Shown: positions 32,989-44,728, numbered from the stretch's first letter. The stretch is DNA of 64,000 nt from Pseudeuparius sepicola (GCA_963920635.1 OY987301.1:20750501-20814500), one strand, 5' to 3'. Made by a program: numbers and translations. The notes: a model not told the origin generated them from the letters alone.

Positions 32989-33938
32989 TACACGCAGACT
33001 AAGTACACGCATTATAAAAATGTTTTTAAAAGTTGCAACTTGCAACTAAACCTAACGACGAAGAAACTCATTTTAAACAGAAAAGTTCATATATGACCCT
33101 GAATCGCTTAATAAGAAAAATACAGGTCGTTGAAAATTATCCAAGAAGCATCAGATTGCTGATACAAAGGATCTATATAAGCATTAAAAAAAATTTTAGG
33201 GCAAATTTTCATGAAACGTTTTTATCTGAAATTGAATGGGGAATATCGGGAACCCAACGAATAATTATTCAAATACTATCTGTATCCCAAGCGTGCGTAT
33301 AATTTTGGCGAAAAAGTAGTAGATACAACTTACCCGCCCGCAATCGACCAAACTCTATCTACTATCTTCCTTCTATTGCATTCCATGCTCTTAACCCGTA
33401 CCAAATTGCAGATTGATCCTTTGTCTTTTCCAAAATATTCAGGAAAACTGATTTTTTAAGGTAAATTTTCACACTCTGTATCTTTCTGATGGTTAAGCCT
33501 TTTTGAACCAGGTAGGTATATATTTATAGATTCATGAAATTCTTTGCTTTAAAATGGGACTTTCTACCATCAGTTTTGATTCTGCCATTTACCACTGGGA
33601 CACCCTGTACAATGTTGGTAAATTTTTGATGCATTTTTTGATGCATCTCCGCCAAAGGCGTGACAAATAGGTAGGTATATAAAAAATCAAGAGTTAATTT
33701 TTGTCTGCAATAACTAAAATGAATTTTGATTTTCTATACATATTGGGCATAAATTGTTTCATTATAAATAATAATTATTATACCTACCTACCTGTATACC
33801 TACATACCACTGATTGCATGGGAAGCTTGGAAACACAATGTTATGGGACTTTATATCTTGACATCGTGTATACCATATTGACACCTAAATAATTATAAGA
33901 CAATATGTAATAATAATTATAAGACAATATGTAAAAAT

Positions 33939-34457
33939 TTTTTAATCGATAGGTATTTATATTTTTGGAAACTTCAACACTTTGTATAGGTACCTACCAT
34001 ATGAACTTTTTAAATTCCATTTTACTTTCTTGATATGCTTTGTACACCCTCCGTATTATTGTCTTATGAAACATTCTGCTTCAAACCCCAAAAGACATCA
34101 ACGTGTGGTTCGATAACGAACCATGTACCGTGACATGAGCGAGCTATCAATGCGTGGTTATGTGACGAACCTTTTGGGATATTGAAGGAATCATAAGTAG
34201 ATTTTAATCGATAGGTATTTAAATTTTTGGAAACTTCAACAATTTGTGTAGGTACCTACCATATGAACTTTTTTAATTCCATTTTACTTTCTTGATATGC
34301 TTTGTACACCCTCCGTATTGTCTTATGAAACATTCTGCTTCAAACCCCAAAAGACATCAACGTGTGGTTCGATAACGAACCATGTACCGTGATATGAGCG
34401 AGCTATCAATGCGTGATTATGTGACGCACCTTTTGGGATATTGAAGGAATCAATAGT
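33939..34457 (+). repeat. tandem duplication, about 260-bp unit, two copies
   Basis: Copy 1 (33939-34200) and copy 2 (34201-34457) match almost base for base. Shared landmarks are TTTTAATCGATAGGTATTTA, CCATATGAACTTTTT, ACACCCTCCGTATT and CATCAACGTGTGGTTCGATA. Copy 2 lacks three bases of the TATTATTG and has a few substitutions. It starts next to two 24-bp copies of AATTATAAGACAATATGTAA. No frame; the two near-identical units indicate a recent event. Confidence 0.95.
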
Positions 34458-36201
34458 AATATTAATTATAATTAAATTTGCTTAAGAAGCTTTTTAAATT
34501 TTCCTAAACACATTTTTAGATAATTTTATTAAAACTCAAGATTTCATAACACTTTACAATTTTAATATTATGTTCCCTGGGTTAGAGCAAACATTTTCCA
34601 AAAAATCATTAGGTAAGTTAAGGGGATTGAAGGTTGGTTCTGTACCAAATTAACATTGATCGAATACTAGGTCTATAACTGCAAATTTTACTTTCAAATA
34701 AATTAATAGGTAAGTATATACACTCTTGTTTTGGATTAATATCAAAGCAACACCATTAGTAATAGATAGGTATCTAATTATTGAAGAAAAAGTGTTTTTC
34801 TCAAAAAAACAGTCTAAACAGTCTCCCATCTCAATTATTTCTATTACTTCAGACTATCTATAATAATACTTATAATTAGATATTCAAGGGTATTTGACGC
34901 TGCCACTGTAGCGTTGTTATACTGTTGTACAGGGTCGGCTCAGGGAAATTTAGAAAGGTAAGTTAGGAAAATCAGTTGCGTAAACTAAAATTATTAGAGA
35001 TGCAACACTATAAACGGTTATTATACTAAGAAATAATAATATGTAGCAATGACAAAGCTATGGTGGTGTGCCAGGATTATTTTCGGACGGCGGTTGCACC
35101 AATGCTTCTGACTATATACCTGTATGTATATGTCTCCTTTACGTAATCTATATATATGAGATATAAGTAAGTGGGTAGGTATAGCTTTTGCTTTGGTACC
35201 TACTTAAAATTATTAGAATGATTGTAAGTTACAACGTCCCGATATCCCTACCTTGTCGTCTTCATCTATTCTATATCAGCGACTTTAAATGGTTGCGTGC
35301 TGGTGTTTTTTTCGCCAAATTCCCGGCCATAGGATCAACGCCGCGTCGTCATTGGCGCGTTTTTGGGCGTCATTAGAGAATTCTCGGCCGACACCAGAAC
35401 TTTTTCAAACCCTCAAGGAGATGATGATGTTAGACGGGGTCACTTTTTGTCTATAATCTATGGAGAACATCACGTAAGGTCTGTTGGCTTACAACCTTCA
35501 GTTTCTTGCCGGATGGACTTTAAAACAGGAAAAATTAATTTATTCTTCATTTTTAATCAAATTATAATATGTATTTAAAACTGGAATTGGCAAAATAAAA
35601 TTAAAAAATAAAATAGTAAACAAAACACGAAAATGGTCTAGAAGTGTCCTATAAGTAGGTATGTATCTACCTATATGGAAAGGAAAGAAGAGAAAACTTC
35701 GTTCTGTAAAAAGTACCTTATGTTATATTGGCGCTCATTCCCTCAAAGGTAGAGTTGGTATAAATTTAACAAATCTGAAGGCGACGCTATAGGTATATAT
35801 AGGAACATATCTATAATATGTCTAGATTTTTTTTTCATAGAACCACCTCTTTTATATTGCATACTTTAAAAGGCTGCTAAACTCTAAGTATTTATTCTTA
35901 ATTGAATTTTTCTAAAACCCTTAAAAAGTTAGGTACAAGCTATATAGGTATAATTATTTTTACCAAATTCTTTACCAATCAATTCGGGCTATAACAAGCA
36001 ACTTATTGACTTTCCACTACACGAAATCGTCTTAAGAATCTCGCTTTATATAAATTGAATAGCTTTAAAAACAATAGTTTTCCAGAGAAATAGAGGGGGG
36101 GAGAACTCGCTTGGACTTACTGCGCGCATTTCTTTTCTCGCATCTGTTTAATGACAGAATATTATATGCCAACGGAATTATTTTACTCGATATAACAGGT
36201 A
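34458..36201. other. no gene recognised; GC-richer patch at 35230-35480
   Basis: The patch (CCGCGTCGTCATTGGCGCG, GAATTCTCGGCCGACACC) keeps frames 35188-35376 and 35363-35578 open, overlapping in different phases, without recognisable domain. The rest is AT-rich with GGTACCTA-type strings. Confidence 0.35.
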
Positions 36202-38119
36202 GGGGAATGCGGGGCAATATGGGGTACCGGGGTATAACGGGGTACGAGTATTTTTAGTAGATACCTACAGCTTAACTGAAGGAGCCAAATTTAAAATCTA
36301 CATGTCCCCCTCCCAACTCTTTTCGATGCAAGATCACGCTTCCGGTCAAGTCAATTCAGTGAGTACATAGCCAATGTAGGGAGTACAACACCTCCCGTGT
36401 TTTAAAACTTGTGTTTACGTTTATTCAAAGTAAATACAGTTTTTATACGATTTTCGATGTGAGTTTTATTGCTTAATTATACTTATTATTAGGTAAGATT
36501 AATCTAAATGATTTTATCGAAAAATAATTGTCGTAAATTTTATTTATATTTTATTGTAAAACGTGCGTCGGGGCAAAATGGGGTACCCGGATATCCTATT
36601 GAAATACCTACAAGCGTTGACTGAATCTTCACCCAACGCTACAAGGCAATTTAGTTTATTCTTGGATACTTCAACAGTTGATAGAAAATCATAAAATATT
36701 ACTATTTTGTGAATAACTTTTTATACACAGCCTCCTCGTTTTCGAAATACAGGATGTTTAAATTCTCAAAAATTTTAACGTTTTATTTTTTATTTTTCGA
36801 ACCGTTAAAGATAATTAAACGAAATTTGGTACACAACATGCATTGATCCAGTGTCACAAAGTACAGTAAAACCAAGTTCCCAATGAATCCAGTGGCGGAG
36901 ATATGGGTATACAATACCCTTGATTAACTTTCATTATTCTAAGCAAAAACTGTCTCTTGACTTTTTTTGTACCTGCCGCAGTTCTACGGGAAAATTAATT
37001 TATCTTTTATTGCTTTTATGGAATGCAACAAATAAATTATTTAATTTGAAAAAAAAAAAAACGTCATTTTAGATTTCTCTTTGGCCAGTAGGTACTGAAT
37101 AAAAATGTCATATTAATTCAAGAAACCAAGAATGCCATTCGTGGCCAACCATTGTTTTGTTACTTATTTTTTCTTTTAAGTGGTTTTTACCAGGCAAGTT
37201 TTGATTTTCTCAACTGTAACGCTTTGTTTAATATCATCTGGCCAAATAGAGAGCAGAAGGAAAGATTTTTTCAAATTACATATTTTTTTCTGTCATTTCA
37301 AAAAGGAGTTATATGACAGAAAAATCAAATTTACCGTGAAACTATGGCAGATACAAAAAATGCCAAGAAGAAAAAAAAAACTCTACAGGGCCATGTCAGT
37401 ATTTTTCTTGATAAAACAAAAATGTAGTGTATACCCATATCTCCACCACTGGCTATATTTTGGGAACTTGGTATTTTCACATTTTGTGACACTTGATCAA
37501 TGCATGTACCAAATTTCGTTTAAATATCTTTAACGGTTGGAAAAATAAAAATAAAACGTTAAAATTTTTTGAGAATTCAAACATCCTATATCTCAAAAAC
37601 GAAGCGGCTGTAGATAAATAGTTGTACCACAAAATAATAATATTTTTTGATTTTATATCACCTCCGTTGAAGTGTCCCAGAAAAAAACTGAATCAACCTG
37701 AATATTGTTTAATTTGTTTAGATGGCGAAACGATATAAACGAAAAACTAACATTTTCATGTTTTTACGTTTTTATTTTTTTTTATATAAAAATTACTGTT
37801 TGCTTAATAAAACATTTTGGAGAAACGTCTCTTTAATTCAACAAAAACTCACTATTTGAAAGCATTATTGTACCACCCCATTTTACCCCTCTTGGTACCC
37901 CATTATACGCCGCGTACGGGGCAAAACGGGGCAAAGCGCAATTTTCATAAAAGTCCAAAAAAGTGAAAACTCAGTTACTGGTTCCGTTATACAAAATGTT
38001 GCTAATGTTACTAAACCTATCTAACTACCTGTAAATATTCCAGGTATAATTATTTCATTGATACATCCTAGGAATATGGGGCTATGAAATTAAGTACCCC
38101 ATATTGCCCCGCATTCCCC
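36202..38119. mobile_element. TA-flanked transposon, GGGGAATGCGGGGC ends, 1918 bp
   Basis: A perfect 26-bp inverted pair starts GGGGAATGCGGGGCAATATG (36202) and ends with its complement at 38119, with TA on both sides (36200-36201, 38120-38121). Subterminal GGGGCAAAATGGGGTAC and its complements recur at 36569 and 37868-37940. It looks like a relative of 29975-31271 (GGGGA start, repeated inner theme, TA target). A foldback is nested in it (36646-37703). Frame 37180-37533 (117 residues) lies in that foldback and is not a transposase. Confidence 0.85.
36646..37703. mobile_element. foldback nested in the TA-flanked element
   Basis: The tips are worn: GGCAATTTAGTTTATTCTTGG on the left and ACTGAATCAACCTGAATA on the right, clearly related to the tips of 50011-51030 (GATTCAGTTTTATTCTGCG and ACTGAATCACCCTGTA). 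The second motif AATACAGGATGTTTAAATT lies about 104 bp in (36750). Arms share TTTGGTACACAACATGCATTG and CCAGTGGCGGAGATATGGGT with their complements near 37500 and 37440. Confidence 0.8.
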
Positions 38120-38121
38120 TA

Positions 38122-38495
38122 CCTATATACTACTTAATACTGCAGATTTCCTAAAGATGCTTGCTCTGCACCCTCACGTAGTGCTCGTAATCAAGGGAAG
38201 CCTGCTAAGTGTAAGAAAAAAGCTAAGAAAAAAAAATAATATAAGTATTGTAAGATAGTTAATAGCTATCAATCTAGTGTACCAAACAAGTAGACTAGAC
38301 ACATTTGGCCTGTGAAAAATTGTTGAAAAAAGATAATAAAATATATTTAAAGCGCTTAGTATTGTTAGCAATTAGCAACTAGGACAAATCTCAACGTATA
38401 ATAATCATTATTGTTCATGTTAAAAAAATAATATTTAACTTATTTAACAATGATACGTCCAACAACTGGGTGCAATATGGTTGCTCCTTTTATAC
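38122..38495. other. no gene recognised
   Basis: AT-rich DNA; the minus frame 38174-38371 is a hydrophobic low-complexity translation of AT-rich sequence and matches nothing. Confidence 0.4.
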
Positions 38496-39066
38496 TCATT
38501 TAGACTTGGCAAGTTTACTGGCGGACAGTACTCTCTGTGTAATCAAACAGAAAAAGTGCACTTGCTATATTTGCCGGCAAGTGGCAAGTCAAAGTGGAGG
38601 ACCCGGCTACTTTATGGCGGACTTTTTTGTGTCCGTGTGTAAACAGAAACTTTCTATATATATTGTTTTTAAATCAAGTCTGTGCGGGGGAGTAGTTTTT
38701 ACAAAAATTTGCTTTAATATTTAAAAAAGTGAAATAATGAAGTGGAACAGTGAACATCATTGAATTTTTAAATCTTTATGAAAAATAATATGATGTCCTT
38801 TGGGACTGTAGGAATAAAAATCATATGATAAATTAAAACACGATATTCTTCTCTCTTTGTAATAATTTATTTATAAAATCTGTCGCAATATAGCATTAAC
38901 TACTATTTTCACACCAGCACTTGGAGCCGCATTTTGTATTTCACTACTTGAAGAAAGTATAACTTGGGCATTAATGGACATGTATAAACAAAAACAGTGT
39001 GACAAGTTTACTGGCGGCGAGTATATAGGTACTGTCTGCCAGTAAACTTGGCCAAGTGTACATGAG
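38496..39066. mobile_element. inverted-repeat element, 571 bp
   Basis: CTCATTTAGACTTGGCAAGT at 38496 faces ACTTGGCCAAGTGTACATGAG ending 39066, with GTTTACTGGCGGACAGTAC matched by GTACTGTCTGCCAGTAAAC. The AAGTTTACTGGCGG word also recurs in direct orientation at 39004, so the right end holds a partial extra copy. No TACAGGGTG motif. Frame 38470-38724 runs through the left arm. Confidence 0.7.
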
Positions 39067-39412
39067 CCTAGACTGCATGCCCAGCTTGTAGCGTATTCCC
39101 CCCCCCCTATTTCTCCGGTGTCCCCTTGGCAGCTGCCTTACTAGATAAATTGAGCGATAATGATTGAAAATTGTGTGTTTTTGAAGAATAACTTTTTAAT
39201 GGGAGAAAATAAAGAAAGTTAGTTTTAATTAAAACATTTTCAGAAAAATAGGGCTTTATGGAACACTGTAACAAAAAAGTGGTGTATTGATTGTGAAAAA
39301 TATTTCTTGGCGTCGCTACGCCTATAGTCTATAGTTTTTTCAATGAGGCACTAAATGGGTAAAATTATTTCTTTAGACAGCCTATATTATCTACTATAAC
39401 ATAATTTCCCAT

Positions 39413-40278
39413 CAGGGGCGTGCAGTCCATGGAAGCAAGGGAAGCAGTGCTTCCCCTAAACCAAAACAATGTAAAATGATAAAATGTAATTTTTAAACAG
39501 GAAGCAATTAGTTTAGTTACCTAGGTATATCACAAACGCTAAAAAATATCTTATATATCATAAATATATCAAATCTACAATATGTTATGCCTATAGCAAA
39601 TGCGGCGTTGACTCCGACTGCTCCCATCCTACCGAGCGACAGTACAGTACAATGTAAGCTATGCCGGCCGCTTTTCTGTAGCGTTTGATAGTCGAGAGGT
39701 TATTGAACTTTCCACCTCCACCGCACTGGCTGACGCGAATGAGAACGCCTGTTTTAAGCGGGCGTGGAAGCTATCGTTGCAGTAGGTTCTTTGTATAGTT
39801 TAGTTGGTTTTGATCTGCGTCGGTGCGTCGCGCGCGTCCTATCTCGGGCGATATGGAAGACAATAATACGGACGTGGACATGCAAATACCGTCAACTTCG
39901 GCTGTCGGAAATGACGTTGAAAATGTTAAAGTTGGACAATTATTAAGTAAGAAGAGTGTGTGTGAATGTGCGTAGTGTATGCCTTAATAATAAAGGGATT
40001 TCCAACATTAAACTTTGCGGATAAGCTTCAATTAATTACAAACTGAAGAGCAAAACCTCCTATGAAAAATTTAACCACAAAAATGAATGAATAACTTTCA
40101 CAGATATCGCTGTTGTCTATTGAGAATATACTTCTCCAGAACATGTTAGAGCATCGACGTTTTTATGATGACGTCATTGACGAATTCGCAAAAAGTGATC
40201 GAAGAATCGAATTGCATTACAAATAGGTAAGTTTTTAAACATTGCTTTCCTTACTTAAAATGTCACCGCACGCCCCTG
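39413..40278 (+). mobile_element. hAT transposon, non-autonomous, 866 bp
   Basis: The ends CAGGGGCGTGC (39413) and GCACGCCCCTG (to 40278) are inverted, and the target duplication TTTCCCAT is perfect at 39405-39412 and 40279-40286. A short open frame begins at 39853. The GC-rich stretch at 39600-39850 upstream of that ATG could be the promoter region of the parent transposase gene. Confidence 0.95.
39853..39975 (+). pseudogene. possible N-terminal remnant of a hAT-encoded protein
   Basis: The 40-codon frame reads MEDNNTDVDMQIPSTSAVGN and continues VENVKVGQLLSKKSV before a TAG. Acidic, Ser/Thr-rich starts of this type are common upstream of the zinc finger in hAT proteins, but there is no domain to confirm it. 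The sequence AAGTAAGAAG near the end could be a splice donor, with TTTCACAG (about 40096-40103) as a possible acceptor. The rest of the gene is missing. Low confidence. Confidence 0.3.
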
Positions 40279-40479
40279 TTTCCCATATGTAGGTATATTT
40301 GACCGTTTTCCACGAACAATGGCCGGGCGTCTAAAAATGATCACCCTCTGCATCACCCTGCTGCAGTTGTTTCTTTAATTTTTCGCCAAAAACTACACAA
40401 AAAATCTTTTTGGGAAAAAATATCAGAGGAAAAATACTTACTGATAATAGATGACCCCGACTGGTGGAGACTACCTACC

Positions 40480-40870
40480 AATAAATGATTTACTCCCGTC
40501 AAACTTAAAACTCGTCGCGAATCCAAAATAATATTTCATCGAGCCGGCTGCGGCGACCGCCATCAATCCGCCGGGACGTCCACAGCCGCCCGCGTCCGAT
40601 CCGATTGACGTTTATGTCCCGCACTAAATATCGCCGTCGTTTACTTCATCTCGGCAACGTTTTTTCCGTTGCCCCGCTTCTTGTCGCAGGAAGGTATGAA
40701 TCCAGCCTGTTTTTTTCTGCTCTCCGCTCTACCATTGATAGAAGACGTCGTATTAGAGAACAACGCACACGGTGGATCGCTGCTTATTTATTAACAGTTT
40801 GCGGCGGCCACTACGTGAACGTTTCTCCGACGGAGCAAGAAAGAAACGGTGCGCAATACGAAGAGTGACA
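40480..40870. other. GC-rich island, no recognisable gene
   Basis: CpG-rich (GAGCCGGCTGCGGCGACCGC, CCACAGCCGCCCGCGTCCG) and flanked by AT-rich DNA. The plus frame 40605-40868 (87 residues, Arg-rich, RRRLLHLGNV) stays open but resembles no family I know and has no supporting splice or start context. Possible regulatory island. Confidence 0.4.
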
Positions 40871-41785
40871 TGAGTTTTACAAGACAAGAGCCTTTGCAGC
40901 GAAAAAATTAAACAATGGCTTTATTGTCTGATGGACTGAAGGCACGTGGTATCAATTATTATTTCCCTCATATATACGGCTTATATTCAATAAGGTAGCT
41001 CCTTTCTTAAACAACCACCAATCATATTATGCCCTTGCTGGCCAATAAATGCTCTTGGGAATTATCGCAATAATTATATAGTTGCTTGGCAATCACGGAT
41101 CTGATCAGTACACACACCGACTTGCCAATACAATTGGTCTGCTTCAATAAGTCTCAAGTGATTTTTATAAAAACATTAACAGAAAAGATAATGAAAAAAT
41201 GGTTAAAGTTAAATAACTGAAAAGAACAAAGAGGCTATTATTATACCCAAATATGATATCTGGTTGACTATGTACTGAGTATGTATTAAAATAGATACAT
41301 ATTGTATAACATAACTGACAAAAACAAGGTGGGAATAAGTCGCTTCGTATTTTGTTAGTCTTCTGAGTGAATAAGCTATACTTTTGATTTTTTTTTAGTT
41401 TTTAAGAAATAGTTTGCTGTAGGTATACTTAATTTTCTATATATGAAGAACCCAGGTGACACTCTGATTGATATCTTATTATCATGAAAATATGAATCAT
41501 AAATAGAATGCCATCCATCTGAAAAACATAATGACTAAAATCACAACCAAAAAAAACTGTTATTAACTCCCGGTGTATCATCAAAGACCCAGTAATCTTT
41601 TTCGATTTGATAATTTCTTTGGTTCTACCATTTTTTCAAGTATAATAATATCCCAGGTATTTTACTCGAAATGTATCCAATACCTTGAGAAATGCAACCC
41701 AAAAGCTGTTACGATTGGCACCAATCTCTAATCGGCAATCTATAAAGTGGCTAGCAATATATTATTTAGAAGTGAAAATTAGCTA
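40871..41785. other. no gene recognised
   Basis: AT-rich DNA without a long frame, repeat end or RNA-like structure that I could identify. Confidence 0.4.
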
Positions 41786-42385
41786 CACAGTAAAAATCCG
41801 GTGTTAAATTTGACATGAAAAGTGGTCTATATAAGTACACACCATATCTGGTAAATTTCACACTTTCTTTTTTGGTCAATTTCACCAAATGTTCTAGTGT
41901 CAATAAGAAATATGCTGGTGTGAATATTTAACACGGCGTTGTGTAAGATTAACACCGTGTTATGTAACTTTTACACGCAATTTGGTCAAAATAGTGTAAT
42001 TTAATTTATCTGGTATTACCATTGTCTTATTTATCTCTTATAGTTTTACATATAGGTACTTTATTTTAAAGAAATTTCAAATGCCATTGATAAGTAAAAA
42101 TAAAGGAAATGTGTTATTTGTAAAGATAAAATAAAACTAAAAGATAAAGAAGCTGTATGAACCAGGCATAATATATGTGCTTGTTCTTCGATTTAAAGTA
42201 TTTGTAGGAAATAACAAACAGTAAAAAGTAAAGAAAATACTTTATTTCAGTTCCAAAATATACTCGTATGAACGATTCCTTACAAATAGGTATAAAAAGA
42301 TCAACATTTTCTTTCTTAAAGCGATAAATAAATATTCATTCTCATAGCCAAAAATATTTGGTTATAAAAAATTTATATATATCTA

Positions 42386-42501
42386 ATATCGTACGAATTT
42401 GTAAGAAAAGTGTGCCTAACCACAAACACAAGAAATGCTTTATAGAAGGTTTTTTATACTTATACTGCAAAAGAGCATTTTCTTACAAATTCGTACGATA
42501 T
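42386..42501. repeat. perfect 24-bp hairpin
   Basis: ATATCGTACGAATTTGTAAG plus AAAA (42386-42409) is exactly complementary to 42478-42501, with a 68-nt loop. A weaker related word (ACAAATTCTCATACAATA) follows at 42527. It lies within the 41786-44728 element. A plus frame of 80 residues (42358-42600) runs through it and is probably incidental. Confidence 0.9.
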
Positions 42502-42986
42502 TTTGATGCGAACAAACTATTTCATACAAATTCTCATACAATAACTGTTGCCTTACAGAACTGTCCGTGTGAGACAAAAAACAAACTTCAAACATTGTGA
42601 CTTGTGACACAGCGATTTAGTTAGATCATAGAAATGACAAGTAGATGGAAGGAGTGTAGAGAGAGAAACTGGCAGCCAAACTTGAGTAAGTGAAATAGTA
42701 AATAAATCAGCTGATTCCGGCAAAAACCACATAACACAAAAGAGGTGTTTGTCCTAACTTTCTATTTTTATGTCCTGTGCTTCAAACGAGTTCCGTTGTC
42801 AAACGTTATTTTAATTTTCCTTCTGTCCCAAGTCCCAATACGAATAGGAGTAATTATTGTATTATTTATATTTGATTTGAGTTCGTGTCGTGGTGGCAGT
42901 TTCGTATAAAACGGCGTTGAGTTTTCTTAGTAGGTGTTTGGTTTAATATTATATTTTTTAGATCGGGGAGAAAATTTAATTTAGCT

Positions 42987-43235
42987 ATGTGGCTATATTC
43001 TTTCTGTTTAAGTTGTAAATCACAAAAAAGAGGGTCGACTCCTATTGTGTATTTGGAGGGCGGAAAGAATAAGAATAGTGGGGTTTCTTTTCATTCGTAA
43101 GTCTTAAAAATCTTTGCTAATAACTTTGCAGTTTTCCAAGAGATAAGGTGATATTAGAGACAAGTGGATTGCAGCAATAAAAAGGAAAAATTTTGTACTG
43201 TCTACAAGTATTTACTTGCATTTGTAGTCAACAAT
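42987..43235 (+). pseudogene. decayed THAP-type DNA-binding domain
   Basis: THAP domains are C2CH zinc modules that bind DNA in transposases and transcription factors. The frame from ATG 42987 reads MWLYSFCLSCKSQKRGS and continues to KNKNSGVSFHS, giving a C-x2-C pair. A GTAAGT...CAG segment (43097-43131) then joins in phase to SFPRDK. A one-base loss after this puts the rest in another frame: IRDKWIAAIKRKNFV, then a Leu-His near where C-x2-H belongs (43200-43220). The FP, KW and Lys/Arg-rich order fits THAP. The apparent intron is only 35 nt, short for an insect. The downstream catalytic region is not recognisable. Confidence 0.5.
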
Positions 43236-43960
43236 TTATTGAGAGCAGTTTCATAGAGAATTTTGGGCAGCGCTAACTTAAAAAGTATGTAATTACTACA
43301 GTTTTTTATTTTCCAAGTCATGATAGAAACTATCAAGGGAAAAACTGGCAAAATATTGTGCTAATGAACCTAGCTCTTCGTAGTCAAAGGTGGAATTAAT
43401 CTTGAGGTTCTGGTCCCTTTAATAAGGTAATTATTTGTAATTCTTTTTGTTAGATGCCTAAACATATAAAATATATATATAAAAATATGTAAAAGCTACC
43501 TGTCTTACATGCTTTTCCTATTAAATTGAATTTTAAAATTAATAAATCAATTAAGATAAGTAATTAAAGTTGAAAATGTATACCTTATCTTAGATATTTT
43601 GTGTTTTTGTTATTTTAAAATAAACTTTTATTTTGTAATTTGTATTTTATTTGTCTCAATTTACTTTCAGGTACATAAAATTGCCATGTAGGTAATTTTT
43701 TTTAATCAATTCACTACTTTTTTAATAATTGTGGTTATATAGAAAAATTCTCATTCCTACAAACAAGCCCCGAATTTCGGAATACAGATCATACAATAAA
43801 GAGAATTACGGAACATGCCCATTAAATTCGCTCCTTAATATGCAACATTCCTATATACCTTGTCTTACTTATTGCCATTTGAAACCTATCTCTCTCTAGA
43901 GTTGGCTGCCCCAAACAACAATGAAAGTGGTGCGACTTCCATTGTACTTATCAATTCGAT
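43195..43960 (+). repeat. dispersed repeat, copy 2 (inside THAP element)
   Basis: Matches 22729-23850 in order and orientation, with several small deletions and one 22-bp addition (ATGATAGAAACTATCAAGGG region at about 43321). Its last part (GTCTTACTTATTGCC to CAATTCGATGAG) also matches 49836-49970. Confidence 0.85.
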
Positions 43961-44113
43961 GAGTTAGATAGACCTGTTCTCACAAGCACAAGCAGGTCCC
44001 AACTAAAACAGGGCCAACCAGCAGGCATCAAAACAATCAGAACAGTCAGATAATTTAAAATCCGTCAATCAGATTCGCGACTGGTTTCTGATTTCGGTGA
44101 GAACAAACTAATA

Positions 44114-44389
44114 TCAATATATCAACACAGTCGATGAGTATAGGTTAGGGGCTATCACCTCGGCTATCACACAGTAGATACCTTTCGTCGTCACATCTGC
44201 ATATTCGCTTGTCGTTTTAATCCATATGACTTCACTATGAAATTTTACTTTACATAACAACACCATTTTTGCACTAGATGTCGATAGAATCACTTTTATA
44301 TTTATTGTACGCGCCACGCCGTCAAGTCTCTCGTCAGACAAACTGATAAGCTCCGTCGCGCAACACGTTTGACAAACAACTGATGCCAT
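44114..44389 (-). other. 91-codon open frame inside the element, uncertain
   Basis: The translation starts MASVVCQTCCATELISLS and contains MVLLCKVKFHSEVIWIKT. It has mixed, protein-like composition, unlike the AT-driven frames around it, and lies just inside the right inverted repeat reading inward. It could be the first exon of a protein carried by the element. I do not recognise the family. Low confidence. Confidence 0.25.
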
Positions 44390-44728
44390 AGCTTCGATTT
44401 CCTAAGTTTTTACACCCGTAACTGGCGAAATGCCTTCCCCCACTCATCACCCTAACAGGAAATTGTTCAATTTAAAACTGCTTAGTGCTAAGGGACGCCG
44501 AATGGTGTTAAGGAACTCCGCGTGGTGTGAACAAACACGAAGCCATGTTAGAAATATAAAAAAAATTACACCTCTAAGTGTTAAAATTAACGAATTTGTT
44601 GTAGTGTGAATTTTACCAAACGACGTTTGGTTAAGATATTTGGAATCTACCAATATTTGTGTCAATTTTTCACCAAATTTCTTTCACCACTTACACGAAG
44701 AGGATTTACACCGATTTTTTTTACTGTG

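Larger units (their letters stand above)
31937..33609. mobile_element. outer foldback of a three-level nest
   Basis: TACAGGATGTCCCAGTAAAT at 31937 faces CCACTGGGACACCCTGTA ending 33609. The left arm shares AAACTGATGGTAGAAA with TTTCTACCATCAGTTTTG near 33560. The second motif ATACAGGGCTTTGTA lies about 104 bp from the tip (32041). The middle element (32060-32988) sits just after this second motif. Frame 33033-33302 lies in the right arm. Confidence 0.85.
41786..44728 (+). mobile_element. inverted-repeat transposon with THAP-like coding remnant, 2.9 kb
   Basis: CACAGTAAAAATCCGGTGT at 41786 faces ACACCGATTTTTTTTACTGTG ending 44728. Subterminal pairs include AATTTCACACTTT (41856) with AGTGTGAATTTTACC (44603) and many GTGTAA/TTACAC words. 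No target duplication is clear. It contains a perfect 24-bp hairpin (42386-42501), a decayed THAP-type domain (42987-43235) and a region repeated at 22729-23850. A THAP domain is typical of P-element-type transposases, so a P-like origin is possible but unproven. Confidence 0.65.
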
